From: Thermoplasmata archaeon
Lineage (GTDB): Archaea; Thermoplasmatota; Thermoplasmata; RBG-16-68-12
Assembly: GCA_036395115.1 (NCBI GenBank)
Contig: DASWDU010000005.1
Span: 96,560-160,559 of the forward strand
Reading direction: 5' to 3'
Length of the DNA: 64,000 nt
Part shown: positions 43,058-53,380 of the stretch, piece by piece
How the letters are laid out: each line of letters opens with the position of its first letter
How positions within the stretch are numbered: position 1 is the stretch's first letter
Program-made: the position numbers and the translations under genes
Notes under the pieces: model-generated
What the model was told of the DNA's origin: nothing
Seen by the model: the letters and a program-made list of their open reading frames with translations, nothing else
Databases searched by the model: none

Positions 43058-43557
43058 GGCAAGGTCCCCTTTCGCGGGAGCACCCATCGGAAGTCGTCCG
43101 GCGGCGTGCGACGGATCACGGTCGTCAGGTTGTCGCTCTCGTACGGGAAGGTGAACACCATGACGGTCCGGTTGTCGGCGTCCTTCTCCGTCCCCACGGT
43201 GACGTTGTACTCGAAGTAGTTCCCCTGTTGGTCGACGAGGTACGCATCGATCGAGAACGTCGCGTCCGCGGGGACCCAGGTGTGCTCCTCGTACGTGTCG
43301 AGCCGGAGGATCGTCTGGTTCGCGCTCGGCTCGGATCCGTTAATCGACAGGCGGATCTCCTGGTACCGGTACGCCTGCACCGCGGCTCCGACATTGACGA
43401 TGAACGTCGTGTCGTTCCGGGACATCCCGACGATGAGGAGAGGCAGCGTGGCGAGCTCCGTCGGCCGGCCGAGCAGGCCCGGGGTGATGAGGATGAGCAG
43501 CACGAGCCCGATGACCGTGATGACCATGAGGCTCCGAATCCACGCGTCCCTCTCCAT
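43054..43557 (-). CDS. Membrane-anchored extracytoplasmic protein
   Basis: A 167-residue protein with one N-terminal transmembrane helix (LMVITVIGLVLLILITPGLL) and an extracytoplasmic beta-rich domain containing NDTTF and NVTV, possible N-glycosylation sequons. The family is unknown. ATG 43557 lies 25-30 bp after the TATA-like CGTTTATTAT on its strand, so a leaderless start is likely. It is followed in the same operon by the coiled-coil membrane protein. Confidence 0.65.
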   Translation of the reverse strand: MERDAWIRSLMVITVIGLVLLILITPGLLGRPTELATLPLLIVGMSRNDTTFIVNVGAAVQAYRYQEIRLSINGSEPSANQTILRLDTYEEHTWVPADATFSIDAYLVDQQGNYFEYNVTVGTEKDADNRTVMVFTFPYESDNLTTVIRRTPPDDFRWVLPRKGTLP

Positions 43558-43606
43558 GTCCGCGCGGAAGGAGGCGGCCGATAATAAACGTTCGGCGCCC
43601 GCCGAT

Positions 43607-43963
43607 TCAGGCGCTATCGGGGCCGAAATGGAGGAGGGACGCGACGCCAAACACGCACGCGCTCACGACCGCCACGAGGAAGTTCGTCGCGTTGCCCTCG
43701 ACCGAACCGAACGCGAGGTACCCGATCGCCGGTATCACGAGCGAAGCGGCGCTGAACAAGCCACTCGAGAGCCAGAGGAATTTTCGTACCCGCGCCGGGA
43801 AGGTGAGGTACGGCTCCTCCGCCTCCTCGACCGGGAACGCCAGGAGCTTCCTCGACCGCTCGACGATCGATTGCACGTGGACGAAGAACGAGAGGCCCGT
43901 CCGGTGCGCGGCGTCGGGGGCCGCCGGAGACTCCAGGATCGTCGCCACGCGCCCCGGCGACAT
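43607..43963 (-). CDS. Two-helix membrane protein, intact paralogue of 44010-44251
   Basis: A 118-residue protein. A polar N-terminus of about 50 residues with a conserved-looking FPARVRKFLWLSSGLFSAASL stretch is followed by two transmembrane helices (about 62-84 and 90-110). The same arrangement occurs in the frameshifted gene just upstream (LPIRIRTFVWAFAGMFSAACL), so the two are tandem duplicates. The function is unknown. Confidence 0.62.
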   Translation of the reverse strand: MSPGRVATILESPAAPDAAHRTGLSFFVHVQSIVERSRKLLAFPVEEAEEPYLTFPARVRKFLWLSSGLFSAASLVIPAIGYLAFGSVEGNATNFLVAVVSACVFGVASLLHFGPDSA

Positions 43964-44009
43964 CGGGACGACGGGATGTACGTGCCGAGGCGGTTATCGC
44001 GGCTGAAAC

Positions 44010-44251
44010 TCACGCCTCGCTCGGGCCGACCTTCGCCTGGGAGAGGAGCCAGAAGGTGCCGCCGGAGACGACCGACGCGACGAAATTCGAAGACACGGGC
44101 TCGGGGTCCCGGTCCACAGAAACCCGACGAACGCGATCGCGAGACATGCGGCGCTAAACATCCCGGCGAACGCCCACACGAACGTGCGGATTCGGATGGG
44201 CAGGTCCCGGACGTACCTTTGCAAGGACTGCGGAACCGCGACGGAGGCCAT
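44010..44251 (-). pseudogene. Frameshifted paralogue of the two-helix membrane protein
   Basis: Starts at ATG 44251 (MASVAVPQSL) and follows the paralogue at 43607-43963 through FVWAFAGMFSAACLAIAFVGFLW. Reading then shifts near 44104-44115: the continuing frame gives arginine/serine-rich sequence to a stop at 43994. The +1 frame gives EPVSSNFVASVVSGGTFWLLSQ and a stop at 44010, clearly matching the paralogue (NATNFLVAVVSACVFGVASLL). A single-base indel, real or from sequencing, in a C/G-run explains this. Confidence 0.65.
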
Positions 44252-44362
44252 GGAGGGTGGGCGGTGGACCGTCCCTTCCGCGCGGCCGTCGCGCCGATTT
44301 GAAACCAGAATCATCCTTGATCCGATTGGCGAGCCCGCGGCGGTCGATGGCCCGCCGAGCGC

Positions 44363-44394
44363 GAAAAGAAAATGGGTGGCTTTTGCGGCCACCC
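44363..44394 (-). terminator. Hairpin with T-rich tail downstream of the RHH gene
   Basis: On the minus strand the sequence forms GGGTGGC, a 7-base loop, then GCCACCC, followed by ATTTTCTTTT. This has the form of an intrinsic terminator and lies about 80 bp after the stop of the RHH regulator gene, in the direction of its transcription. Confidence 0.5.
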
Positions 44395-44470
44395 AGTTGG
44401 GGGGGAGGTAATCGTGACGAATCCCGACCGGACCCGCAACGCCTCCGGCGGTATCCCGTCCCTTCGCTCG

Positions 44471-44710
44471 CTATTTTTCCATGTACTCCCGCTTGAACGC
44501 CTCGGCCTCGGCCAAGGTTCGCTCCGCGTCCTGCATCTTCTTGAGCTTCTCGGTGACCATCTCGACTCGGCCGTACACGAAATCGCGGATTGCCGCGCGC
44601 ACGGCCTCCGAGCGGCTCGGGAAGTCGTCGACTTGCACGAGGAAGTCGAGTGCCCTCAGGTAGCGCGCGGGCAGGCGCAGCGTGATCTTTTCCGTGTCCG
44701 CATCCCGCAT
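44471..44710 (-). CDS. Ribbon-helix-helix (CopG-like) regulator
   Basis: A 79-residue DNA-binding protein. The ribbon is TEKITLRLPARYL, followed by the two helices ALDFLVQVDD-FPSRSEAVRAAIRDFVYGR, a clear ribbon-helix-helix pattern; a charged C-terminal helix completes it. It resembles archaeal RHH transcription factors rather than antitoxins, since no toxin gene is adjacent. Targets are unknown. ATG 44710 puts the ribbon near the N-terminus; the in-frame ATG 44809 adds 33 basic residues. A very AT-rich TATATAT element lies about 75 bp upstream. Confidence 0.82.
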   Translation of the reverse strand: MRDADTEKITLRLPARYLRALDFLVQVDDFPSRSEAVRAAIRDFVYGRVEMVTEKLKKMQDAERTLAEAEAFKREYMEK

Positions 44711-44779
44711 CTTGTTCGCCCCACCGCGTATGCCAAACCGACCCCGTTTGACAGACGAGTGTCGGGCGGAACGCCTCCT

Positions 44780-44790
44780 CGATATATAAC
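44780..44790 (-). promoter_or_regulatory. TATA-like element before the RHH gene
   Basis: GATATATAACG (plus-strand reading) contains the most AT-rich short stretch in the neighbourhood and lies between kae1 and the RHH gene, about 70-80 bp before the latter. It fits a promoter with a leader of about 45 bases. Confidence 0.45.
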
Positions 44791-44879
44791 GCTTGCTGGA
44801 CCGTTTCACGGGAAGCGACCCCGGTTCGTATGGAGTTCACGCCCACGGCACTCGTCGATCAGGCGGAAGGCCCAACGGT

Positions 44880-46836
<1,957 letters not shown>

Positions 46837-46846
46837 CGCGGCTCGA

Positions 46847-48091
46847 TCACGGACCCGGTGGTGGCCCTGCCTCGGCGGCTCCGGGATCCTCCGACGTCAC
46901 GAGCCGCACACGGTGGGCATCGCGAACGTCGTACACACGGCCCCGCCACCGGACCGTCTCGGGATGCCGGGTCCGCGCGAGTCCCCATGCCATGACCCAG
47001 GGGACTGCCAAGGTGGCGACGGCCGACCGCCATCCGGGGACGCTCCATGCGGCGGCGATTTCCGGAGCGGCGGAGAACAGCGCGCGACGGCGCAAAGACG
47101 CCTTCACAATCGCGGACGGCAACGGTGTGAGGAACAGAACCGCAGGCGCCAGGTAGAGCGGCCCCCAGAGCCCTGCCATCGCCAACGACAGCGCTCCGAA
47201 GACAATCGATCCCACGAAGACCGTAAAGGCGGCGACGGCGTAGCGGCGGACGACCGGCAGGTACAGCGTCGCCATCGTCATCTGCCGCTCGCACCACTCG
47301 AGGCACGTGGCGCGCGTCGCGCCCTCGATCGTCGCAACGAGGGCCGTGGGGACGTAGGCGATCTGGAGCCCCGCCCCTCGCACCGCCTGCGTCAGGACGA
47401 GGTCGTCGCTCAGGACGCCCCGCCACCGCTCCCCGAGCCGCAACGTCGCCAGGCGATCCCGCCGGACGGCGCACGAGCCGCCCCAGGCGAACGACCGCTG
47501 CGGGTCGAACAGGACGTTCGCGCTGACGCCGTTCCATTCCGCGCGGACGAGCGACCAGAACGTCGGGCGGGGAGGGACGTACCAGCGGAAGCCCGTGGCC
47601 ACGCCGACTGTCGAGTCCGCGAGCGGCTGCACAAGCTGCCGCAACCAATCCCTCCCCGGCCGGATGTCCGAGTCCGCGAATACGACGACCGCGTCGTCAC
47701 GCGACAGATGGACGAGCGCCGACCGGAGGGCGTTCACCTTGCCCCGCAGCGGGTCCGGCTCCGACATGACGAAGTCGACTCGGACCCGGGGGAATTCCGA
47801 CGCGAGGTCGCGAGCCCGGGTCGCCGCCGGGTCCTCCGAATCGTCCGCCACGATGAGGAGGCGGTACGTCGGGTACGCCTGCGAGAGGATCGCTCGAACG
47901 TTCCCGTCGAATCCCTCATCGATGCCACGGACCGGGAGGATCACGACGCACGCCGGAAGGAACGCGCCGAGGGCGGTTCGCGTCGCGCGGCGCACCCGGT
48001 CCTGGAAGCGGACGCCTTGCGCGATCGATGCCGCGCTCGCGAGGACGGCCAAGGCTGCGAGGACGGTGAGTACGACCCAGACCGGATCCAA
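46847..48091 (-). CDS. Family 2 glycosyltransferase, membrane-bound
   Basis: A 414-residue inverting glycosyltransferase. One N-terminal transmembrane helix precedes a GT-A domain with VVILPVRGIDE (start), DDSEDP, FADSDIRP (DxD motif), SDDLVLTQ (catalytic Asp region) and ERQMTMATLY in place of the usual Q-x-x-RW. Two to four C-terminal helices follow (about 285-360). Overall it resembles ceramide glucosyltransferase-like GT2/GT21 enzymes that glycosylate lipids; a role in glycolipid or surface glycan synthesis is likely. A TATA-like GCTTTAACGG lies about 35 bp upstream of the ATG at 48091. Confidence 0.86.
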   Translation of the reverse strand: MDPVWVVLTVLAALAVLASAASIAQGVRFQDRVRRATRTALGAFLPACVVILPVRGIDEGFDGNVRAILSQAYPTYRLLIVADDSEDPAATRARDLASEFPRVRVDFVMSEPDPLRGKVNALRSALVHLSRDDAVVVFADSDIRPGRDWLRQLVQPLADSTVGVATGFRWYVPPRPTFWSLVRAEWNGVSANVLFDPQRSFAWGGSCAVRRDRLATLRLGERWRGVLSDDLVLTQAVRGAGLQIAYVPTALVATIEGATRATCLEWCERQMTMATLYLPVVRRYAVAAFTVFVGSIVFGALSLAMAGLWGPLYLAPAVLFLTPLPSAIVKASLRRRALFSAAPEIAAAWSVPGWRSAVATLAVPWVMAWGLARTRHPETVRWRGRVYDVRDAHRVRLVTSEDPGAAEAGPPPGP

Positions 48092-48249
48092 CGATACGCC
48101 GGCGTAGGAACCTATCTGGGTCCGTTAAAGCTTGACCGCTGCGCCCACGGCCAGCGGGGGGCTGGGCGACCGCGCGGCTGCGGTGGCCGCGGTCTGGCGA
48201 GGGCGCACTACGTAGCCAGGAAGATGCCGTACGATGTGCACCGCCCGGC

Positions 48250-48555
48250 TCACGAGCCCACGAGGACATCATCGCCTTCGAGGCGCACTTCGAACGTCCG
48301 AAGCCGCGCGGCCGGATTGATCGTGTTGGCGCCCGTGCGGACGTCGTACTCCCATCCGTGCAACGGGCACGTTACGACGGACCCGTCGAGCTCCCCTTCG
48401 CCGACGGGACCGCCTCGGTGCAAGCAGACGTTGGATAGGGCGTAGAACCGACCGTCGACGTTGAACAGTGCAACGGGATGGCCCTGCACGACGACGACGC
48501 GTCCCTTCCCCGGCGGAAGGTCCGAGGCCTTCGCGACCCGAACGAACGTGGCCAT
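48250..48555 (-). CDS. Rieske-type [2Fe-2S] ferredoxin-like protein
   Basis: A 101-residue single-domain Rieske protein. The cluster ligands are CLHRGG and CPLHGWEYD (Cys-X-His and Cys-X2-His). No membrane segment is present, so it resembles the soluble ferredoxin partners of dioxygenases or NirD-type subunits rather than the bc1-complex subunit. Partner enzymes are not in this window. ATG 48555 is preferred to ATG 48597 because the longer form starts within the TATA-like box shared with the divergent gene. Confidence 0.88.
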   Translation of the reverse strand: MATFVRVAKASDLPPGKGRVVVVQGHPVALFNVDGRFYALSNVCLHRGGPVGEGELDGSVVTCPLHGWEYDVRTGANTINPAARLRTFEVRLEGDDVLVGS

Positions 48556-48593
48556 CGGGACCACGAGCCGCGGCGCCATCATGAAGATTGCGA

Positions 48594-48603
48594 ACATTTA
48601 TGG
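48594..48603. promoter_or_regulatory. Shared TATA-like element of two divergent genes
   Basis: ACATTTATGG reads as a TATA-like box on both strands (CCATAAATGT on the minus). It lies about 40 bp from the Rieske start on one side and about 38 bp from the ATG at 48636 on the other. The two genes may compete for, or share, this element. Confidence 0.45.
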
Positions 48604-48635
48604 AAGCGGGGCTGCATGGACGGACGGGTCTCTCC

Positions 48636-48911
48636 ATGACGCGAGAGGAGCACGCGAAGTTCCTGGCCCAGTGCAAAGAGTTCGTGCTCGGCATGAACCG
48701 ACTCGAGCAGACGGTCATGAAGCTCGACCTCCGTCTGACGAAAGACGAGCAGCGCGCGGCCTTCAAGGATATTTTCGACTGGCTCGGCGCGACGACGGAG
48801 GTCCCGGCGAACTCGTACACCCGAGAATGGGCCCGAGAACTGCTCGCGGCGATCGGGGCGCTCGCCCAGTACGATAAGTACGAAGGCTCGCCCGACTCGT
48901 ACATCGTGTGA
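48636..48911 (+). CDS. 91-residue soluble helical protein, unknown
   Basis: A small, charged, all-alpha protein (HAKFLAQCKEFVLGMNRLEQTVMKLD, then KDEQRAAFKDIFDWLGATTEVP). No membrane segment, signal or metal motif beyond one cysteine. The family is unknown. It is divergent from the Rieske gene and 138 bp before the aldehyde dehydrogenase gene, which seems to have its own promoter. The ATG at 48636 follows the TATA-like box by about 38 bp. Confidence 0.6.
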   Translation: MTREEHAKFLAQCKEFVLGMNRLEQTVMKLDLRLTKDEQRAAFKDIFDWLGATTEVPANSYTREWARELLAAIGALAQYDKYEGSPDSYIV

Positions 48912-49049
48912 CGCCACGGTCCCGTGGATCGAGTCGGACGGCCGTGCGGTCCGACGGATTCCGCCGCAGCGGCGGAACGCCTCGTGGTCGTCGCCCACGC
49001 GAAACTCTTATTCACGCCTCTGCCATCCGTCGGCCGAGGGCGTGGTTCG

Positions 49050-50612
49050 ATGGAATTCCGGAACGAGCGGACGTGGCAGAACGCGGTGGATCTCGGGAAG
49101 ACGGAGGAGTTCCACGCGCACTACGAAGCCGCGGTGGACAAGCTCCGCACGGAGCTCGGCGCGAAGCATCCGATGATCATCGGCGGCCAAGAGGCATGGG
49201 CCGACGCAACGTTCGAGGACTCCAGCCCCGCCGACACGACGCTCGTCCTCGGGCTCTTCCAGAAGGGAACGAGGGCCCACGCGAGGCAGGCGGTCGAGGC
49301 GGCGAAGGCAGCGTTCCCCGGGTGGGCCGCGACGCCATACACGGAGCGCGTCCGGATCGTCCAGCGCGCGGCGGACCTCATCGCCGAGCGGAAGTTCGCC
49401 CTCGCCGCGCTCATGTCCTTCGAGAACGGCAAGAACCGCTACGAGGCCATGGCCGATGTCGACGAAGCGGCGGACCTAATGCGCTGGTACGCCGCGGAGA
49501 TGCTCCGCAACCAGGGCTACGAGCGTCCGATGGGGCAGTTCATCCCGGGCGAGACGACCCGCTCGATCCTGAAGCCGTACGGCGTGTGGGCCGTCGTCGC
49601 GCCGTTCAACTTCCCCCTCGCGATCGCGGCCGGGATGTCGACGGGCGCGCTCATCACGGGCAACACGGTCGTCTTTAAGCCGGCGAGCGACACGCCGTTC
49701 TTGGGCCTGAAGCTCTGCGAGGTCCTGCACGAAGCGGGCCTCCCGCCCGGGATCTTCAACTACGTCACCGGACCGGGCGACGCCGTCGGCCAGGAGCTCG
49801 TCGAGAACGCAGACGTCGACGGATTCGTCTTCACGGGGTCGCGGGCCGTCGGCATGAAGGCGTTCCGCGCGTTCGGCGAGGCGCGACCGAAGCCCGTCAT
49901 CACGGAGATGGGCGGCAAGAACCCGACGATCGTCACGGCGACCGCGGACCTGGAGAAGGCCGCGCTGGGCGTCATGCGCGCCGCGTTCGGGTACGGCGGG
50001 CAGAAGTGCTCCGCGTGCTCGCGCGTCCTCGTCGACCGACGGGTGAAGGACGCGTTCGTTGAGCGACTCGTCGCGGAGACGCAGAGTATCAAGGTCGGCG
50101 ACCCGACGGTGCGCGACGTCTACCTGGGGCCGGTCATCAACGGGGCCGCGGTCGCGACGTACGACAAGGCGATCCAGGAGATCAAGCGGTCGAAGGGCAC
50201 GATCCTCACGGGCGGCACGTCGGGCAAGGGGCCCGGTCACTTCGTCGCGCCGACGATCGTCGATGGCCTCCCGCGCGATCACCGGATCAACAGGGAAGAG
50301 CTCTTCGTCCCCATCCTCTCGGTCATCGAGGTCGACGGCCTCGACGATGCGGTGCGCGTCGCGAACGACGTGGACTACGGGCTCACGGCGGGCATCTTCA
50401 CGCGGGAGCCCGCGGACCTCCGGCGGTTCTTCTCGGAGATCCAGGCGGGCGTGCTGTACGCGAACCGCGCGGTCGGCGCGACAACCGGCGCGGTCGTCGG
50501 CGTGCAGCCGTTCGGTGGCTGGAAGATGTCCGGGAGCTCGGGCAAGTCGGCGGGCGCCCACTACTACCTCCCGCAGTTCATGCGGGAGCAGAGCCAGTCG
50601 GAATACGCGTGA
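49050..50612 (+). CDS. Aldehyde dehydrogenase, probable 1-pyrroline-5-carboxylate dehydrogenase
   Basis: A 520-residue NAD(P)-dependent dehydrogenase of the P5CDH branch, oxidising glutamate semialdehyde to glutamate in proline or ornithine breakdown. Catalytic Cys320 lies in GGQKCSACSR and the catalytic Glu in ITEMGGKNP; NFPLAIAAGM and GNTVVFKPAS form the cofactor site. The C-terminal GGWKMSGSSGKSAG is typical of P5CDH. The start is ATG 49050, about 40 bp after TATA-like AACTCTTATTC. It precedes a peptide importer operon, consistent with amino-acid catabolism. Another semialdehyde substrate cannot be excluded. Confidence 0.87.
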   Translation: MEFRNERTWQNAVDLGKTEEFHAHYEAAVDKLRTELGAKHPMIIGGQEAWADATFEDSSPADTTLVLGLFQKGTRAHARQAVEAAKAAFPGWAATPYTERVRIVQRAADLIAERKFALAALMSFENGKNRYEAMADVDEAADLMRWYAAEMLRNQGYERPMGQFIPGETTRSILKPYGVWAVVAPFNFPLAIAAGMSTGALITGNTVVFKPASDTPFLGLKLCEVLHEAGLPPGIFNYVTGPGDAVGQELVENADVDGFVFTGSRAVGMKAFRAFGEARPKPVITEMGGKNPTIVTATADLEKAALGVMRAAFGYGGQKCSACSRVLVDRRVKDAFVERLVAETQSIKVGDPTVRDVYLGPVINGAAVATYDKAIQEIKRSKGTILTGGTSGKGPGHFVAPTIVDGLPRDHRINREELFVPILSVIEVDGLDDAVRVANDVDYGLTAGIFTREPADLRRFFSEIQAGVLYANRAVGATTGAVVGVQPFGGWKMSGSSGKSAGAHYYLPQFMREQSQSEYA

Positions 50613-50653
50613 GGGTCCGCTCCAAGGGACGTCCCAATTCACGCGACCCGAGA

Positions 50654-50664
50654 AACATTATATA
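50654..50664 (+). promoter_or_regulatory. Promoter of the oligopeptide importer operon
   Basis: ACATTATATAG is a strong TATA-like sequence about 75 bp before the first gene of the ABC importer. No other such element occurs until after the operon, so the five genes are probably one transcript. Confidence 0.5.
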
Positions 50665-50735
50665 GATTCCCATCGAATCCCGTCATCACGCTGCATGGGG
50701 GCCGTCCTCCATGTGTCGTTCGGGTCGGGGTCGCG

Positions 50736-53333
50736 TTGGCCGGGCAGGACCACGTATCTTGGGCGTCAATAAGGCGACTCATCGTCACACTGCTCATTGC
50801 CGCCTTGGTCCTCACCGCGATGGCGGCCGTGACCTCTGCATCGACGCCGCCCGGCGCTTCGCCCGCAGCTCCGTTCCGGTCGCTCCGGCTCGGACAGACC
50901 GGTTTGAAGGCGATCACGGTCAACCCGAATGCAATCACGCTCACCCTGGAGTTCATTGTAGTCTATAGCGTCTACAGCACGCTCCTGACGTACGACAGCT
51001 CGTACCGTGCGGTGGGCGATTTGGCCACCGGATGCACGGTGGGCCTTGACGACGTGACTTGGACGTGCAATCTCGTCCGTGACGCGGTCTTCACGGACCC
51101 GACGATCCCCGCGGACACCTCCCATGCGGTGACCGCCGACGACGTCGTGTTCTCCTATCAGCTACTCATCGATAACCCCGGCAGTGTCTTGAGCGGCTAT
51201 GTCACGGCGCTCAGCAGCGTCTCAAAGATCGACGCCTACACGGTGCAAATCGTGACGAAGGAGCCGTACGCCCCCATGTACTCGACCCTGACGGGCGTCC
51301 CGATCTTGCCACAGTACCTCTGGGCCTCCATCCGCAATCCGGTGACGCAGGAGCCCCGCACCGTCGTCGGCTCGGGCCCGCTGTATTTCGACTCGAACAG
51401 CGACCTTGCCGGCGGCCTAATCATCTTGCACCGGAGTCCGAACTACTACGGCGTTGCCGACTATTGTCGGATTTCGCGCCCGGACGAAGTTCGCATCCTC
51501 CCCTACTCGACATCCGGCGCGATGGTGGACGCGTTCAAGGCGGGGCCTCCGGACAACCTCGACGGGATCTTCGACATCTCCGCGGCCACGTTCTCCGCCG
51601 TCCCGTCGACCGGGAACGGAATGTTCCGGTGGCAAGTGCCGTCCGGTTTCATCGGCGAAATCGCGTTGAACCAAATGACCGACAGCCTGCGTACCGCGCT
51701 CGGAAAGACCGCGGGCGGCGCGACGAACAATCAGGTCCTGTTGAACGAAACGGTCCGGAAAGCCGTCGCGATGAGCATCGACAAGGATGCGATCGTGCGG
51801 TACGCATACGTAGGCCTCGCGACGGTGGCCGATAGTGTCGTCCCCGCGGTGAACCCGTGGCACCGGCCGTTCACGTCGGCCGAGCTGTACAAGTTCGACC
51901 CGGCCGCGGCCCGAACGATGCTGAACGACGCGGGCTGGACGTACGACGCGGCCGGCAACCTCGCCCCGGATGCGACACCTCTCTACCAGGCCGGAGGGAC
52001 GCAGGGTCTCGTCTTCCGGCTGTACGCGCCCGACTCCCATCCGGAGTTCGCCGTTGCAATCGCGAATATGAGCGTCTGGCTGCGGCAGGCGGGGATCCAG
52101 ACGGTCGACAACCGCTATAACCCGGTCCCAGGCTACATCGTGCTGCCCACGAACCAGATGAACACGATCTGGAAGAACAGCGACTACGACCTGTGGTACT
52201 GGGATTGGGATTTCGCGACCCTCGCGGAAGTCTCCCTCGACATTCTGTACGTCCAGACGACGATGGCGATCCCATCTTCGACGACGGACAACTGGTACAC
52301 GAATTCGACGTTCGATTCGCTCTATAACCAATCCCTCTCGGCCACGGATCCGGCCGTCCGTCGGCAGATCGTCTACACGATGCAGAAGATGGTCTACGAC
52401 TACGCGTCGTACATCATCGCGAACTACCCGCAGAAGCTCTACGGCGCCACGAACCGGACGGACCTGGCGTACGGCTGGCAAGGATGGCCCGACTTCGCAA
52501 CCTACCCGGGCGACGCAATGGACAGCGCGCTTCCGAACCTATACTTCAAGCTGTCTCCGCACGACAACCCGGCTCCCATTCTCTCGTCACTCCAACCGAT
52601 CGACTATGTCAGCGGCAGTCCCGTGACGATCAACGTCGTCGCGGCGGACCCGAACAACGAGCCGCTGAACTTCGTTTGGGACTTCGGCGACGGCACGCCG
52701 ACCGTTACCACGACAACCAACTCCGTCGACCACACGTTCGCGTCGACGGGAACGTTCAACGTGAGCGTGCGAATCACGGACTCCGAGTGGCCGGTGTGCG
52801 CGACCACGACCGCGACGATCGCGGCGCCGAGCGGCAACTTGCCGCCCGTGGCGACGCTCGACTACCAGTTCCCGAGCGGCCTGGACCACGGCTGGGCTAA
52901 CCAGTCGATTGCATTCGGCGTTACCGTGCGCGATCCTGAGGGCGACCCGCTCTCAATCGAGTGGGACTTCGGTGACGGGGCCAGCGCTTCCAACACGAGC
53001 ACGAACACGGTAACGAATCAGAGGGTCGTACAGGTCCACGCGTATGCGCAAGCGGGCGACTACACGCTGACGGTCACCGTGACGGATAACCAGCCCGGCG
53101 CGGGACACGTCCAGACGAAGACCGCACCGATCCTGATTCAGACGCAGACGACCGGAGGCGGTGGGACCACGGGCGAAGTGAATCCGTGGATCAACTACGG
53201 CGTTCCGCTGGCCATCGTGCTCGTCGCCGTCGCCGCAATCGCGACCGTTATCTTGCGTCGTCGGAAGGTCTCCAAGGAGGAAGAGGAGCGGCGAGAGCAG
53301 CCGCCACCGCCGCCACCGCCGCCCCCGCAGTGA
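50736..53333 (+). CDS. dppA: Oligopeptide-binding protein of ABC importer, membrane-anchored with PKD domains
   Basis: An 865-residue family 5 solute-binding protein. A basic start and hydrophobic signal (RRLIVTLLIAALVLTAMAAV) is followed by the binding fold, with the family 5 hallmarks DDVVFSYQLLIDN and RKAVAMSIDKDAIV. After about residue 610 come two PKD domains (VWDFGDGTPT and EWDFGDGAS) and a C-terminal transmembrane helix with a Pro-rich tail. The protein is thus fixed to the membrane and reaches outward. The only standard start in frame is TTG 50736. First gene of the importer operon; it binds peptides or similar solutes. Confidence 0.87.
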   Translation: MAGQDHVSWASIRRLIVTLLIAALVLTAMAAVTSASTPPGASPAAPFRSLRLGQTGLKAITVNPNAITLTLEFIVVYSVYSTLLTYDSSYRAVGDLATGCTVGLDDVTWTCNLVRDAVFTDPTIPADTSHAVTADDVVFSYQLLIDNPGSVLSGYVTALSSVSKIDAYTVQIVTKEPYAPMYSTLTGVPILPQYLWASIRNPVTQEPRTVVGSGPLYFDSNSDLAGGLIILHRSPNYYGVADYCRISRPDEVRILPYSTSGAMVDAFKAGPPDNLDGIFDISAATFSAVPSTGNGMFRWQVPSGFIGEIALNQMTDSLRTALGKTAGGATNNQVLLNETVRKAVAMSIDKDAIVRYAYVGLATVADSVVPAVNPWHRPFTSAELYKFDPAAARTMLNDAGWTYDAAGNLAPDATPLYQAGGTQGLVFRLYAPDSHPEFAVAIANMSVWLRQAGIQTVDNRYNPVPGYIVLPTNQMNTIWKNSDYDLWYWDWDFATLAEVSLDILYVQTTMAIPSSTTDNWYTNSTFDSLYNQSLSATDPAVRRQIVYTMQKMVYDYASYIIANYPQKLYGATNRTDLAYGWQGWPDFATYPGDAMDSALPNLYFKLSPHDNPAPILSSLQPIDYVSGSPVTINVVAADPNNEPLNFVWDFGDGTPTVTTTTNSVDHTFASTGTFNVSVRITDSEWPVCATTTATIAAPSGNLPPVATLDYQFPSGLDHGWANQSIAFGVTVRDPEGDPLSIEWDFGDGASASNTSTNTVTNQRVVQVHAYAQAGDYTLTVTVTDNQPGAGHVQTKTAPILIQTQTTGGGGTTGEVNPWINYGVPLAIVLVAVAAIATVILRRRKVSKEEEERREQPPPPPPPPPQ

Positions 53334-53380
53334 ACGATGGCGGCGATGCGCGTCGCCTGGGCCCAGGAGCGTGACGAGCG

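Noticed and set aside
44471..44809. Longer form of the RHH regulator with 33 extra basic residues
   Set aside because: The extra part covers the AT-rich promoter-like element at 44780-44790 and is unlike RHH N-termini; ATG 44710 is preferred.
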